This document shows positions 17,047 to 25,227 of a stretch of DNA of 38,796 nucleotides, piece after piece (within the stretch, counting starts at the first letter, position 1; each line of letters opens with the position of its first letter). The stretch is from Nitrospirota bacterium (lineage in GTDB: Bacteria; Nitrospirota; Thermodesulfovibrionia; UBA6902): NCBI GenBank assembly GCA_016234115.1, contig JACRHD010000064.1:1-38796 (forward strand). The letters are read 5' to 3'. The position numbers and the translations under genes were made by a program. Under the pieces are notes generated by a model. That model was not told the DNA's origin. It did not search any database and saw only the letters and a list, made by a program, of their open reading frames with translations.

Positions 17047-18116
17047 TAAAAGTACTGATCGTTGAGGATTCTCCGGTTGTCCAGGAATTTCTGGTGCACG
17101 TCCTGGGATTGGAGCCTGATATTGAAATAATCGGACGCGTAAACGACGGAGAGGAAGCCGTTGATTTCGTAAAGCGGACAAAGCCCGACGTAATTACAAT
17201 GGACATCATCATGCCGAAAATGAACGGCCTCGAGGCCACACGAAGGATCATGGAGACCAATCCGGTGCCCATCGTCGTAGTCAGCGGTAATTGGGACCCG
17301 AAGGAGGTGGATACCACATTCCGTGCCATGGAGGCCGGGGCGCTCGCAATTGTGAGGAGGCCTTACGGAGCAGGGCATCCCGAGCACGAGTCCGCTGTGA
17401 AGGAAATGGTCCGGACCGTTAGGCTCATGTCAGAGGTCAAGGTCGTTCGCCGCTGGTCCCGCCCTGCATCCGTGATACAGGACATGGAGGCAGATCCTCC
17501 GGTGCCCCGTGGCGCTCATCCCGAAATCAGCGTCATTGCAATCGGAGCTTCGGCAGGCGGCCCTCCTGTGCTTCAGAAAATACTGAGCGGGCTCCCTGCG
17601 GACTTTCCCTCACCGGTGTTGATAGTGCAGCACATGGCCGAAGGTTTTCTTCCGGGGATGCTGGAATGGTTAGGCGCCACCAGTGGAATCCCTCTTCATA
17701 TTGCGTCCGACGGTGTAGCCGCAATCCCGGGACAGGCCTGGTTTGCCCCTGACGGATTTCACATGGGCATCAGAAACAGCGGCAGGATATTTCTCTCGGA
17801 CCGTGAACCTGAGCGCGGCGCGCGTCCTTCCGTCTCTTTTCTTTTCCGCTCTGTGGCAGAGGCGTACGGGAACAATGCCGCGGCAGTGCTGCTGACAGGC
17901 ATGGGAAGTGACGGGGCCGTTGAACTGAAGCTGTTGAAAGAAAAGGGCGCAGTCACCATTGTGCAGGACAGGGAGAGCTCGGTAATTTACGGGATGCCGG
18001 GCGCCGCAAAGGAATTAGGCGCGGCATTATACGAACTCTCACCTGAAAAGATAGTTTCAGCACTTATGGACGTTACCTCGTACCGCAGGGAAAAAACTGA
18101 TAATCGAAGGAGATAA
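17043..18116 (+). CDS. cheB: CheB protein-glutamate methylesterase/deamidase (WspF-like, 357 aa)
   Basis: Phosphorylation-activated methylesterase that resets receptor methylation. The receiver domain (1-120) has the phosphoacceptor Asp54 in TMDIIMPKMNG. The catalytic domain (about 160-350) shows Ser170 (IGASAGG), His197 (VQHMAEGF) and Asp290 (GMGSDGA), matching the E. coli triad in arrangement. It overlaps cheA by four bases and is followed within 10 bases by a kinase gene, so the operon continues. Confidence 0.94.
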   Translation: MIKVLIVEDSPVVQEFLVHVLGLEPDIEIIGRVNDGEEAVDFVKRTKPDVITMDIIMPKMNGLEATRRIMETNPVPIVVVSGNWDPKEVDTTFRAMEAGALAIVRRPYGAGHPEHESAVKEMVRTVRLMSEVKVVRRWSRPASVIQDMEADPPVPRGAHPEISVIAIGASAGGPPVLQKILSGLPADFPSPVLIVQHMAEGFLPGMLEWLGATSGIPLHIASDGVAAIPGQAWFAPDGFHMGIRNSGRIFLSDREPERGARPSVSFLFRSVAEAYGNNAAAVLLTGMGSDGAVELKLLKEKGAVTIVQDRESSVIYGMPGAAKELGAALYELSPEKIVSALMDVTSYRREKTDNRRR

Positions 18117-18125
18117 AGTTAGCTT

Positions 18126-19517
18126 ATGAGCGAGTTCGACCGGGATGAATATTTTGTAAAAGCCAACGCCCGCATTCTTGTAGTTGAAGACAGTCTTACC
18201 CAGGCCGAGCAGTTGAAGTACATCCTTGCGCGGGCCGGCTACGAGGTCTCCGTGGCAAAGAACGGCAGGGAGGCGCTTGATATCGTCGGCGGCATTAACC
18301 CGGCAATCATCATCAGCGACATTATTATGCCGGAGATGGACGGTTTCACCCTCTGCAAGTACATCAAGGCCGATCAGGCACTGAAACGCCTCCCACTTAT
18401 TTTTCTTACCGCTCTTTCGGGCCCGGAGGACGTTTTGAAGGCGCTCGAATGCGGGGCCGACAACTTTATAACAAAGCCTTTCGACGAAAAATACCTTCTG
18501 ACAAAAGTCCACCACATCCTTGTTAACGAAGAGCTGCGCAGGGAATCCGGAAAAGGGAAGGAACAGGAGATAATTTTTAAAGGCAGGAGATACAGCATCG
18601 CCTCCGAACCCCGGCAGATGCTTGACCTCCTTCTGTCTACGTATGAAACAGCGGTCATGAAGAACCGTGAGCTCAGGGAGATGCAGGAAAAACTTGAAAC
18701 ACTGAATGAGAACCTTGAAAAAAAGGTCGAGGAGCGGACCGCTGATCTGAGAAAGGAGATAGCTGAACGCTGGAGGGTGGAGGAGGAGGTGCGGAGGTTG
18801 AACGCCGAGCTTGAGCAGAGGGTGGCAAAGCGGACCGCCCAGCTTGAATTCGCCCATAAGGAGCTTGAGGCGTTCAGCTATTCCATATCCCATGACCTTC
18901 GCGCTCCGCTGAGGATCATCAACGGGTTTGCGCAGATTGTTATGAAAGACCACTGTGCAGGACTCAGCGAAGAGGCAATCAGGCTTCTTACCGCGATAGG
19001 CGGGCAGGCCAGGCATATGGACGACCTCATATCCGCGCTGCTGTCGCTTTCGAAATTAGGGCGGCAGGCGATCAAGGTTTCGGAGATCGACATGGAAAAA
19101 CTCGTTAAGGGCGTCTTCGATGAGTTGAAAGGCGCGGTCACGGAAAGAGAAGTGCGGTTTACCGCCGGGCCTCTCCCCTCTGTTCATGGAGACCCTGCGC
19201 TTATCAGGCAGGTCCTTTCCAATCTCATTGCCAACGCTCTGAAGTTTACCCGTCACCGGGAGACTGCGGAGATCGAGGTAGGGGGCCGGCGTGAAGGAAA
19301 CGAATCCGTCTATTATGTGAAGGACAACGGCGTGGGTTTTGATATGAAGTATGCCGGCAAACTCTTCGGCGCGTTCCAGAGGCTCCACAGCTCCAAAGAG
19401 TTTGAGGGCACGGGTATAGGGCTTTCCATCGTCCAGAGGATCATCAACCTTCACGGCGGAAGGGTATGGGCCGAGGGGGAGCGCGACAGGGGGGCGACGT
19501 TTTATTTTACACTATGA
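18126..19517 (+). CDS. Receiver-histidine kinase hybrid (463 aa), candidate output of the array
   Basis: An N-terminal receiver domain (15-135, phosphoacceptor Asp65 in ISDIIMPEMDG) is followed by a long coiled coil (about 175-245) with two KVEERTADL / RVAKRTAQL repeats. Then come a HisKA domain (phospho-His256 in SYSISHDLRAPL) and an ATPase domain (VLSNLIANALKF, KDNGVGFD, GTGIGLSIVQRI). No transmembrane segment or signal peptide is seen. The coiled coil suggests that receiver phosphorylation switches kinase activity. It lies 9 bases after cheB, at the position where Wsp operons place the diguanylate cyclase WspR, which suggests that it receives phosphate from CheA. That link is inference. 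Confidence 0.9.
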   Translation: MSEFDRDEYFVKANARILVVEDSLTQAEQLKYILARAGYEVSVAKNGREALDIVGGINPAIIISDIIMPEMDGFTLCKYIKADQALKRLPLIFLTALSGPEDVLKALECGADNFITKPFDEKYLLTKVHHILVNEELRRESGKGKEQEIIFKGRRYSIASEPRQMLDLLLSTYETAVMKNRELREMQEKLETLNENLEKKVEERTADLRKEIAERWRVEEEVRRLNAELEQRVAKRTAQLEFAHKELEAFSYSISHDLRAPLRIINGFAQIVMKDHCAGLSEEAIRLLTAIGGQARHMDDLISALLSLSKLGRQAIKVSEIDMEKLVKGVFDELKGAVTEREVRFTAGPLPSVHGDPALIRQVLSNLIANALKFTRHRETAEIEVGGRREGNESVYYVKDNGVGFDMKYAGKLFGAFQRLHSSKEFEGTGIGLSIVQRIINLHGGRVWAEGERDRGATFYFTL

Positions 19518-19655
19518 TGAATATGGTTCAAAATTGCTCAATATCCGCCTTGCGGATGTTCAAAGCAGTTCAAATAACATTGAACCATTTTGAGTTATAA
19601 TTGAACTACCTTTGAACTATTGTTGAATTCATGTAATTGCTGAACGGAGTGAACA

Positions 19656-20300
19656 ATGGAAGATGAAAACCGCATAAAGGTCCTGGTGATCGAGGACAAC
19701 CCCGGAGATGTCTATCTGCTTCGCGTATTGCTGTCGCAGGCGGAAAATGTTGCGGTGGATATGGAGCATGCGGACAGCCTGTCTGCCGCGCTCTCGTTTC
19801 TCTCGACAATAAAAGTCGATGTCATCCTCTCCGATCTGGGTCTGCCCGACAGCCAGGGCATCGACACGTTCCTCTCCGTGCATAAGCAGTTCCCGGACAT
19901 TCCCGTAATTGTGCTTTCAGGGCTTGAGGATGAAGCGCTCGCGGTCGAGGCTGTGCGGAAGGGCGCCCAGGACTACCTCTTCAAGGGAAAAGTGGAAAGC
20001 GGCCTGCTGGTGAAAGCGCTGCGGTATTCTATAGAGCGCCAGAAGCTGATAACCGCGCTCGAAAGGAGCCTGAAGGAGATAAGGACCCTGCGGGGACTGC
20101 TCCCCATATGCGCCTGGTGTAAAAATGTCAGGGACGACAAGGGCTACTGGAAAAAAGTCGAGACTTATGTCGAGGAGCATACAGACGCCTCTTTCACCCA
20201 CGGTATATGCCCCAAATGTCTCAAGAGGGTCTATCCCGACGCCTTTGAACATCTGAAAAAAGACAACCCGGACCTTCTCAAAGACGAAGGCGACGAGTAA
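19656..20300 (+). CDS. Response regulator with C-terminal two-CxxC domain (214 aa)
   Basis: A receiver domain (7-125) has the phosphoacceptor Asp60 in LSDLGLPDSQG and a KG-type conserved Lys in YLFKGK. A helical linker precedes a short C-terminal module with Cys152/Cys155 (PICAWCKNVRDDKGYW) and Cys185/Cys188 (HGICPKCLK), a probable metal or zinc-binding unit that I have seen appended to sensor proteins in deltaproteobacteria-like genomes. No DNA-binding or enzymatic output is recognisable. A CGGAGTG ribosome binding site precedes the ATG. It is probably the terminal element of the chemosensory pathway, downstream of the REC-kinase. Confidence 0.85.
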   Translation: MEDENRIKVLVIEDNPGDVYLLRVLLSQAENVAVDMEHADSLSAALSFLSTIKVDVILSDLGLPDSQGIDTFLSVHKQFPDIPVIVLSGLEDEALAVEAVRKGAQDYLFKGKVESGLLVKALRYSIERQKLITALERSLKEIRTLRGLLPICAWCKNVRDDKGYWKKVETYVEEHTDASFTHGICPKCLKRVYPDAFEHLKKDNPDLLKDEGDE

Positions 20301-20324
20301 AAAAGTCGAGACTTTCTGTTCCCA

Positions 20325-20366
20325 GTGTGACGTACAGAAATCCTCCGCCGGGCTTCCCTTTGTGCT
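20325..20366. repeat. Partial copy of repeat D (right arm)
   Basis: GTGTGACGTACAGAAATCC followed by GGGCTTCCCTTTGTGC matches the right arm of the element at 11953-11994 with scattered changes. The left arm is absent. A short perfect hairpin, AAAGTC-GA-GACTTT (20303-20316), lies directly before it and may end the response-regulator transcript. Confidence 0.65.
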
Positions 20367-20397
20367 TCCCAACCTGATACCCATGAAACCCCCGACT

Positions 20398-20442
20398 TAC
20401 AAAATTGTATCTACAAAATTGTATCAAAATTACATAATTGTA
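20398..20442. promoter_or_regulatory. Three copies of a 12-bp palindromic motif, putative enhancer
   Basis: TACAAAATTGTA occurs at 20398-20409 and 20412-20423, and TACATAATTGTA at 20431-20442. The core is the inverted repeat ACAA-NN-TTGT. The copies end 46 bases before the sigma-54 promoter, a normal position for an upstream activator site. The same motif occurs before the second ammonium operon (23326-23354). The protein that binds it is unknown. Confidence 0.55.
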
Positions 20443-20487
20443 GTTCCTTCCAATTTATAAATCCTTTAATTTCAAGTTGTTCAGATC

Positions 20488-20503
20488 TGGCACGCTTTTG
20501 GCA
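20488..20503 (+). promoter_or_regulatory. Sigma-54 promoter of the HTH-porin-amtB1-glnK1 unit
   Basis: TGGCACGCTTTTGGCA matches the sigma-54 consensus TGGCACG-N4-TTGCA with one mismatch, and the GG and GC dinucleotides have the obligatory spacing. Transcription would start near 20514, about 14 bases before the HTH start codon. Confidence 0.75.
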
Positions 20504-20527
20504 CTATGACGGACCAAGGGAAACATT

Positions 20528-20743
20528 ATGAGTACATTGAAGGAACAGATCCGGGAGATTGAAAAGGAAGAGATAATCAGGGCGCTCAGGGAGTGCGAGT
20601 GGATAATGGCGAGGGCGGCAAGAAGGCTCGGCATCACCGAAAGGATGATCGGATACAAGGTCAAAAAATATGAAATCAGAAAGGAGGGCGCTGAAAAGAG
20701 TCAGGAGCGGAGGGGCGACCCGTCGGGTCGCCCGTACATGTAG
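20528..20743 (+). CDS. Stand-alone NifA/Fis-type HTH protein (71 aa)
   Basis: Residues 10-50 (EEIIRALRECEWIMARAARR, then LGITERMIGYKVKKYEI) match the C-terminal Fis-like DNA-binding helix-turn-helix of NtrC/NifA activators, and are especially NifA-like in the W-xxARAARRLG spelling. There is no AAA+ or GAF domain and no room for one, because a sigma-54 promoter lies immediately upstream. It could be a remnant of a NifA-like activator or a small DNA-binding regulator in its own right. The last ~14 residues (RRGDPSGRPYM) are encoded by a dispersed repeat that has replaced the natural end. Confidence 0.8.
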   Translation: MSTLKEQIREIEKEEIIRALRECEWIMARAARRLGITERMIGYKVKKYEIRKEGAEKSQERRGDPSGRPYM

Positions 20744-20770
20744 GGGCAGACCCCTGTGTGTCTGTCAGCC
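20711..20770. repeat. Dispersed repeat with GGGCGACCC/GGGTCGCCC hairpin
   Basis: A near-perfect palindrome, GGGCGACCCG-T-CGGGTCGCCC, is followed by GTAGGGGCAGACCCC and TGTGTGTCTG. It forms the 3' end and stop region of the HTH gene. I recall similar GGCGACCC…TCTGCCC repeats in other environmental bacterial genomes. Confidence 0.7.
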
Positions 20771-20810
20771 GGCGGGCTTCAGCCTGCGGAATAAAAAAAT
20801 TGGAGGCAAC

Positions 20811-21542
20811 ATGAAAATCTTCAGAGTCTTTGCAGTAAAAACAGTCTTACTTTTTCTATTGGCCGGAATCGCATATGCCACTCCGTCAACTCAGATATGG
20901 ATTCCGTCCACTGATATTCAGGCATTTAAGAAAGGTCATTTCGGTCTTGACAGTTACATTAAAACCGGAAGTCAGGACGGCGCAACGGAACCTACGGTTA
21001 CAAACATGGGATTGACCGCCGGCGTGCTGCCTTTTGAGAAGGTCCAGATGGAGCTCGGTGTGGATTACAGGGACACGGGAGGCAACCATGATTACCCCCT
21101 GTTGTTCAACGCAAAGCTCGGGACGCCTGAAAACGCCCTGTTTCAGGGTTCTCCGGCCATAGCGGCAGGCGGATATGATTTCGGAACAAAGAGTGATATA
21201 ACTAATTACAACCTGTACTACGGTCTGGCGGCAAAGACCCTCGGGCAATTAGGGAGATTTTCAGCCGGATATTATACCGGGAACAAAGACCTCCTGATTG
21301 ATATAGACGGAAAGAAGGACAACCATGGGCTGCTACTGTCATGGGACAGGACGATTACGGAGATATCGGACAAGCTCTGGGCCGCGGTCGATTACCAGGG
21401 CGGCGACAATGGATATGGCGCGTTGAGCTTTGGCGCCGCGTGGAAGTTTGCCCCGAACGTCGGCGTGATATTGGGCTATGACATATACAATGAAAGCACA
21501 TTCAAACCGACTGCGACCGTACAGTTGGATATAGACTTTTAA
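20811..21542 (+). CDS. Putative outer-membrane beta-barrel protein (243 aa)
   Basis: The ATG at 20811 has a strong ribosome binding site (TTGGAGGCAAC) and starts a signal peptide (VFAVKTVLLFLLAGIAYA, cleavage probably after residue 23 before TPS). The mature part is rich in Gly, Tyr and Asp with alternating hydrophobic patterns, and it ends in an aromatic residue (VQLDIDF), as outer-membrane barrels do. I know of no named function. It lies 16 bases upstream of amtB1 and behind a sigma-54 promoter, which suggests a role in ammonium or small-nitrogen-compound passage across the outer membrane; this is inference. The longer frame from 20670 reads the repeat and was rejected. Confidence 0.75.
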   Translation: MKIFRVFAVKTVLLFLLAGIAYATPSTQIWIPSTDIQAFKKGHFGLDSYIKTGSQDGATEPTVTNMGLTAGVLPFEKVQMELGVDYRDTGGNHDYPLLFNAKLGTPENALFQGSPAIAAGGYDFGTKSDITNYNLYYGLAAKTLGQLGRFSAGYYTGNKDLLIDIDGKKDNHGLLLSWDRTITEISDKLWAAVDYQGGDNGYGALSFGAAWKFAPNVGVILGYDIYNESTFKPTATVQLDIDF

Positions 21543-21558
21543 GAAAAAGGAGGAAGAA

Positions 21559-22899
21559 ATGAAACGACTACTTGGCATTTTAATGATCATTGTTTTAGCA
21601 GGAATGGCGGGCATGTCCTTTGCGGAAGGGCCGGCGGCCCCTTCCACGGCTGCTGAGCAGGTAGCGCCGGCGCCGAAGATCGACACGGGCGACACAGCCT
21701 GGGTGCTGATCTCCACGGCCCTTGTCATGCTGATGACCCCGGGGCTTGCGCTTTTTTACGGCGGAATGGTCAGGCGCAAAAACGTATTGGGAACAATAAT
21801 GCAGAGTTTTGTAGCATTGGGCGTCATTACGATAGTGTGGGTGCTCTACGGGTACAGCATGTCTTTCGGGCCGGACATCGGTCACGTCATAGGCAGTCTT
21901 GAATGGGCCGGGTTAAAGGGCGTCGGCCTTGAGCCGAACCCGGATTATGCGGCGACGATCCCGCACCAGGCCTTTATGATATTTCAGATGATGTTTGCCG
22001 TTATAACCCCGGCGCTGATTACAGGCGCATTTGCGGAAAGGTTCAAGTTCAGCACGTATCTTGTGTTCCTCATATTATGGGCGACGTTTGTATATTTCCC
22101 CCTTGCCCACTGGGTATGGGGCGTGGGCGGATGGATAAGAAACTTGGGCGCACTCGATTTCGCGGGCGGGCTGGTCGTTCATATCAGTTCAGGCGTATCG
22201 GCGCTGGCCGCGGCGATTTTCGTCGGGAAAAGAAAAGGCCTGGGAAAGGAACCCATGCTGCCGCACAACGTAACAATGACGTTTTTAGGCGCGGCATTAC
22301 TCTGGTTCGGCTGGTTCGGTTTTAACGGCGGAAGCGCGGTGGCTTCAGGCGCCCTTGCAACATCTGCATTTGTGGTGACCCATATTGCGACCGCGGCTGC
22401 GGCATTGTCCTGGATGATGGCTGAATGGTCCCACAGGGGAAAACCCACAGCGTTAGGCGCTGCCTCAGGGGCTGTTGCGGGTCTTGTAGCGATTACGCCG
22501 GCCTCGGGGTTTGTCGGCCCGATCTCCTCGATAATCATCGGGCTTGTAGCAGGGGCCTTATGTTATATGGCCGTTAATCTCAAAACAAAATTAGGCTACG
22601 ACGATTCGCTTGACGCAGTGGGCGTTCACGGCGTCGGCGGGACCTGGGGCGCGGTTGCAACGGGTCTGTTCGCATCAAAGGCGATTAATCCGGCAGGCAA
22701 TGACGGGTTGTTCTTCGGGAACGCGTCTCTGCTGACGAGCCAGTTCATCAGCATCGGCGCCGCATGGGCATACTCCTTTGTGGTGACGCTCATTTTGTTG
22801 AAAGCTCTCGACGCGACTATGGGATTGCGGGTTGACGCGCAGTCGGAGTTTGTCGGTCTTGACCACGCGCTTCATGGAGAAAGCGGGTATACGTCTTAA
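21559..22899 (+). CDS. amtB: Ammonium transporter AmtB1 (446 aa)
   Basis: Inner-membrane ammonium channel of the Amt/Mep/Rh family, with 11 transmembrane helices after a cleavable signal-like leader (to about residue 22) and a 20-residue Pro/Ala-rich segment. The pore twin histidines are His184 (FPLAHWVWG) and His357 (VGVHGVGG). ITPALITGAFAERFKF is the family signature, and WFGWFGFNGGS lies near the pore. A ribosome binding site (AAGGAGGAAG) precedes the ATG. It is followed by glnK1, whose product should block the channel under nitrogen sufficiency. About 75% of positions look shared with AmtB2, indicating duplication. Confidence 0.97.
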   Translation: MKRLLGILMIIVLAGMAGMSFAEGPAAPSTAAEQVAPAPKIDTGDTAWVLISTALVMLMTPGLALFYGGMVRRKNVLGTIMQSFVALGVITIVWVLYGYSMSFGPDIGHVIGSLEWAGLKGVGLEPNPDYAATIPHQAFMIFQMMFAVITPALITGAFAERFKFSTYLVFLILWATFVYFPLAHWVWGVGGWIRNLGALDFAGGLVVHISSGVSALAAAIFVGKRKGLGKEPMLPHNVTMTFLGAALLWFGWFGFNGGSAVASGALATSAFVVTHIATAAAALSWMMAEWSHRGKPTALGAASGAVAGLVAITPASGFVGPISSIIIGLVAGALCYMAVNLKTKLGYDDSLDAVGVHGVGGTWGAVATGLFASKAINPAGNDGLFFGNASLLTSQFISIGAAWAYSFVVTLILLKALDATMGLRVDAQSEFVGLDHALHGESGYTS

Positions 22900-22966
22900 A
22901 GAGTGGGTCAAGGGGCACGGGTCAAGGGCCCGACCCGGCCCCTCCCTAAAACATATAACAAGATAA

Positions 22967-23320
<354 letters not shown>

Positions 23321-23325
23321 GATCC

Positions 23326-23354
23326 TACAAAAATGTAGGAGCTACAAAATTGTT
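23326..23354. promoter_or_regulatory. Two copies of the palindromic enhancer motif before amtB2
   Basis: TACAAAAATGTA (23326-23337) and TACAAAATTGTT (23343-23354) repeat the motif found before the HTH operon. They lie 45-73 bases before the second sigma-54 promoter. The first copy also forms a hairpin (TCCTACA…TGTAGGA) that could terminate the glnK1 transcript. Confidence 0.5.
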
Positions 23355-23398
23355 GTAAAAAATATTCCGAGAAACACATAAAATCAAGAGCTTTTACA

Positions 23399-23414
23399 TG
23401 GCATAGCGCTTGCT
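23399..23414 (+). promoter_or_regulatory. Sigma-54 promoter of amtB2-glnK2-amidotransferase
   Basis: TGGCATAGCGCTTGCT matches the consensus TGGCAY-N5-TTGCW, with correct GG/GC spacing. The predicted start near 23425 leaves a ~22-base leader that includes AAAGGAGGCGCT before the amtB2 ATG at 23447. Confidence 0.82.
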
Positions 23415-23446
23415 TATTTAGCCAGGAAGATTTCAAAGGAGGCGCT

Positions 23447-24754
23447 ATGAACATAAGATTCATCGCTATTGCGAGTAGTTTGGTTTTACTGATTTTAATG
23501 CATCCCGGCACGACATTCGCCGGCGACGTCGGGCAGGTTGACAGCGGAGATACGGCATGGATGCTGATATCAACCGCCCTTGTGATGCTCATGACCCCAG
23601 GGCTTGCACTGTTTTACGGCGGGATGGTCAGAAAGAAGAATGTGCTTGGTACGATTATGCAGAGCTTTATCGCGCTTGGAGTTGTATCGATGTTGTGGGT
23701 CTTGTACGGGTACAGCCTTTCCTTCGGCCCGGATATCGGACATCTGATAGGCAGCCTCGACTGGGCAGGGTTGAAAGGCGTAGGGCTGGTCCCGAACCCG
23801 GATTATTCGGCAACCATACCTCACCAGACCTTTATGGTTTACCAGATGATGTTTGCGGCCATAACGCCGGCCCTGATCACCGGGGCCTTTGCCGAGAGGT
23901 TTAAGTTCTCGGCATATTTAATATTCCTCGTGATGTGGAGCACGCTTGTCTATTTTCCTCTCTGCCACTGGGTGTGGGGAGTTGACGGGTGGCTTAGAAA
24001 CAGGGGAGTGCTGGATTTTGCCGGAGGCATCGTCGTTCACCTCAGCTCCGGGGTGGCCGCTCTTGTTGCGGCTATAATGGTTGGAAAGAGGAAAGGTCAC
24101 GGCGTTGAGCCGATGCCCCCGCATAATCTGACGATGACACTATTAGGGACTTCAATTCTCTGGTTCGGATGGTTTGGTTTCAACGGCGGAAGCGCGGTGG
24201 CTTCAGGAGCAACAGCCACATCTGCCTTTGTGGTAACGCATATCGCATCATGCGCGGCGACCATAGCATGGGTGGCGGCGGAGTGGGTGCAGCGCGGGAA
24301 GCCGACTGTTTTAGGGGCCGCAACAGGGGCCGTCGCAGGGCTTGCAACGATTACCCCGGCGTCGGGCTTTGTCAGTCCGGCGTCTGCGATAATAATAGGA
24401 ATTATCGCGGGACTGGTATGCTACAAGGCCGTCAACCTGAAAAGCAAATTCGGCTACGACGACTCTCTTGACGTTGTCGGTGTGCATGGAGTCGGTGGGA
24501 TAATCGGACCCCTGGCAGTGGGACTCTTTGCATCCAAAGATATAAACCCGGCGGGGCAGAACGGTTTATTCTTCGGGAACGCTTCTCTGTTCAACATACA
24601 GCTTGAGGCCGTAGTTGTCACTATTGCATTTGTGTTTGTAATGTCTTATATAATTCTGAAAGTCATTGACGCTACCATCGGTCTGAGAGTTGACGCTCAA
24701 TCGGAGTTTGTAGGACTTGACCACTCGCTGCACGGCGAAAGCGGGTATATGTAG
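23447..24754 (+). CDS. amtB: Ammonium transporter AmtB2 (435 aa)
   Basis: A second Amt channel, with a leader peptide (to about residue 25, ending TTFA-GD) and 11 predicted transmembrane helices. Twin histidines are His174 (FPLCHWVWG) and His347 (VGVHGVGG). ITPALITGAFAERFKF and WFGWFGFNGGSAVASGA are identical to AmtB1 in large part. It lacks the Pro/Ala-rich N-terminal spacer of AmtB1. It has its own sigma-54 promoter and is paired with glnK2, so the whole amtB-glnK unit has been duplicated in tandem. Confidence 0.97.
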   Translation: MNIRFIAIASSLVLLILMHPGTTFAGDVGQVDSGDTAWMLISTALVMLMTPGLALFYGGMVRKKNVLGTIMQSFIALGVVSMLWVLYGYSLSFGPDIGHLIGSLDWAGLKGVGLVPNPDYSATIPHQTFMVYQMMFAAITPALITGAFAERFKFSAYLIFLVMWSTLVYFPLCHWVWGVDGWLRNRGVLDFAGGIVVHLSSGVAALVAAIMVGKRKGHGVEPMPPHNLTMTLLGTSILWFGWFGFNGGSAVASGATATSAFVVTHIASCAATIAWVAAEWVQRGKPTVLGAATGAVAGLATITPASGFVSPASAIIIGIIAGLVCYKAVNLKSKFGYDDSLDVVGVHGVGGIIGPLAVGLFASKDINPAGQNGLFFGNASLFNIQLEAVVVTIAFVFVMSYIILKVIDATIGLRVDAQSEFVGLDHSLHGESGYM

Positions 24755-24760
24755 TAAAAT

Positions 24761-24850
24761 ACGAGTCATGAGTTAAGAGTTATGAGTTAGGAGCAGCAAA
24801 CTTTGTTTCGAACTCCTCTCGCTTACCTCTTGACTCTTAACTCTTAACTC
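24761..24850. repeat. Palindromic repeat C between amtB2 and glnK2
   Basis: The left arm consists of GAGTCATGAGTTAAGAGTTATGAGT-type words and the right arm of the complementary TTGACTCTTAACTCTTAACTC, with a GGAG…CTCC inner pair. It forms a potential RNA hairpin between two operon genes, ending just before the glnK2 ribosome binding site. Confidence 0.8.
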
Positions 24851-24853
24851 TAA

Positions 24854-25204
<351 letters not shown>

Positions 25205-25227
25205 CGGCAATTTCAAAGGGAGCGACA

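Noticed and set aside
20398-20442. NifA upstream activator site
   Set aside because: The TGT-N10-ACA pattern is not present; the closest is TGT-N9-ACA, so the motif was described as unknown instead.
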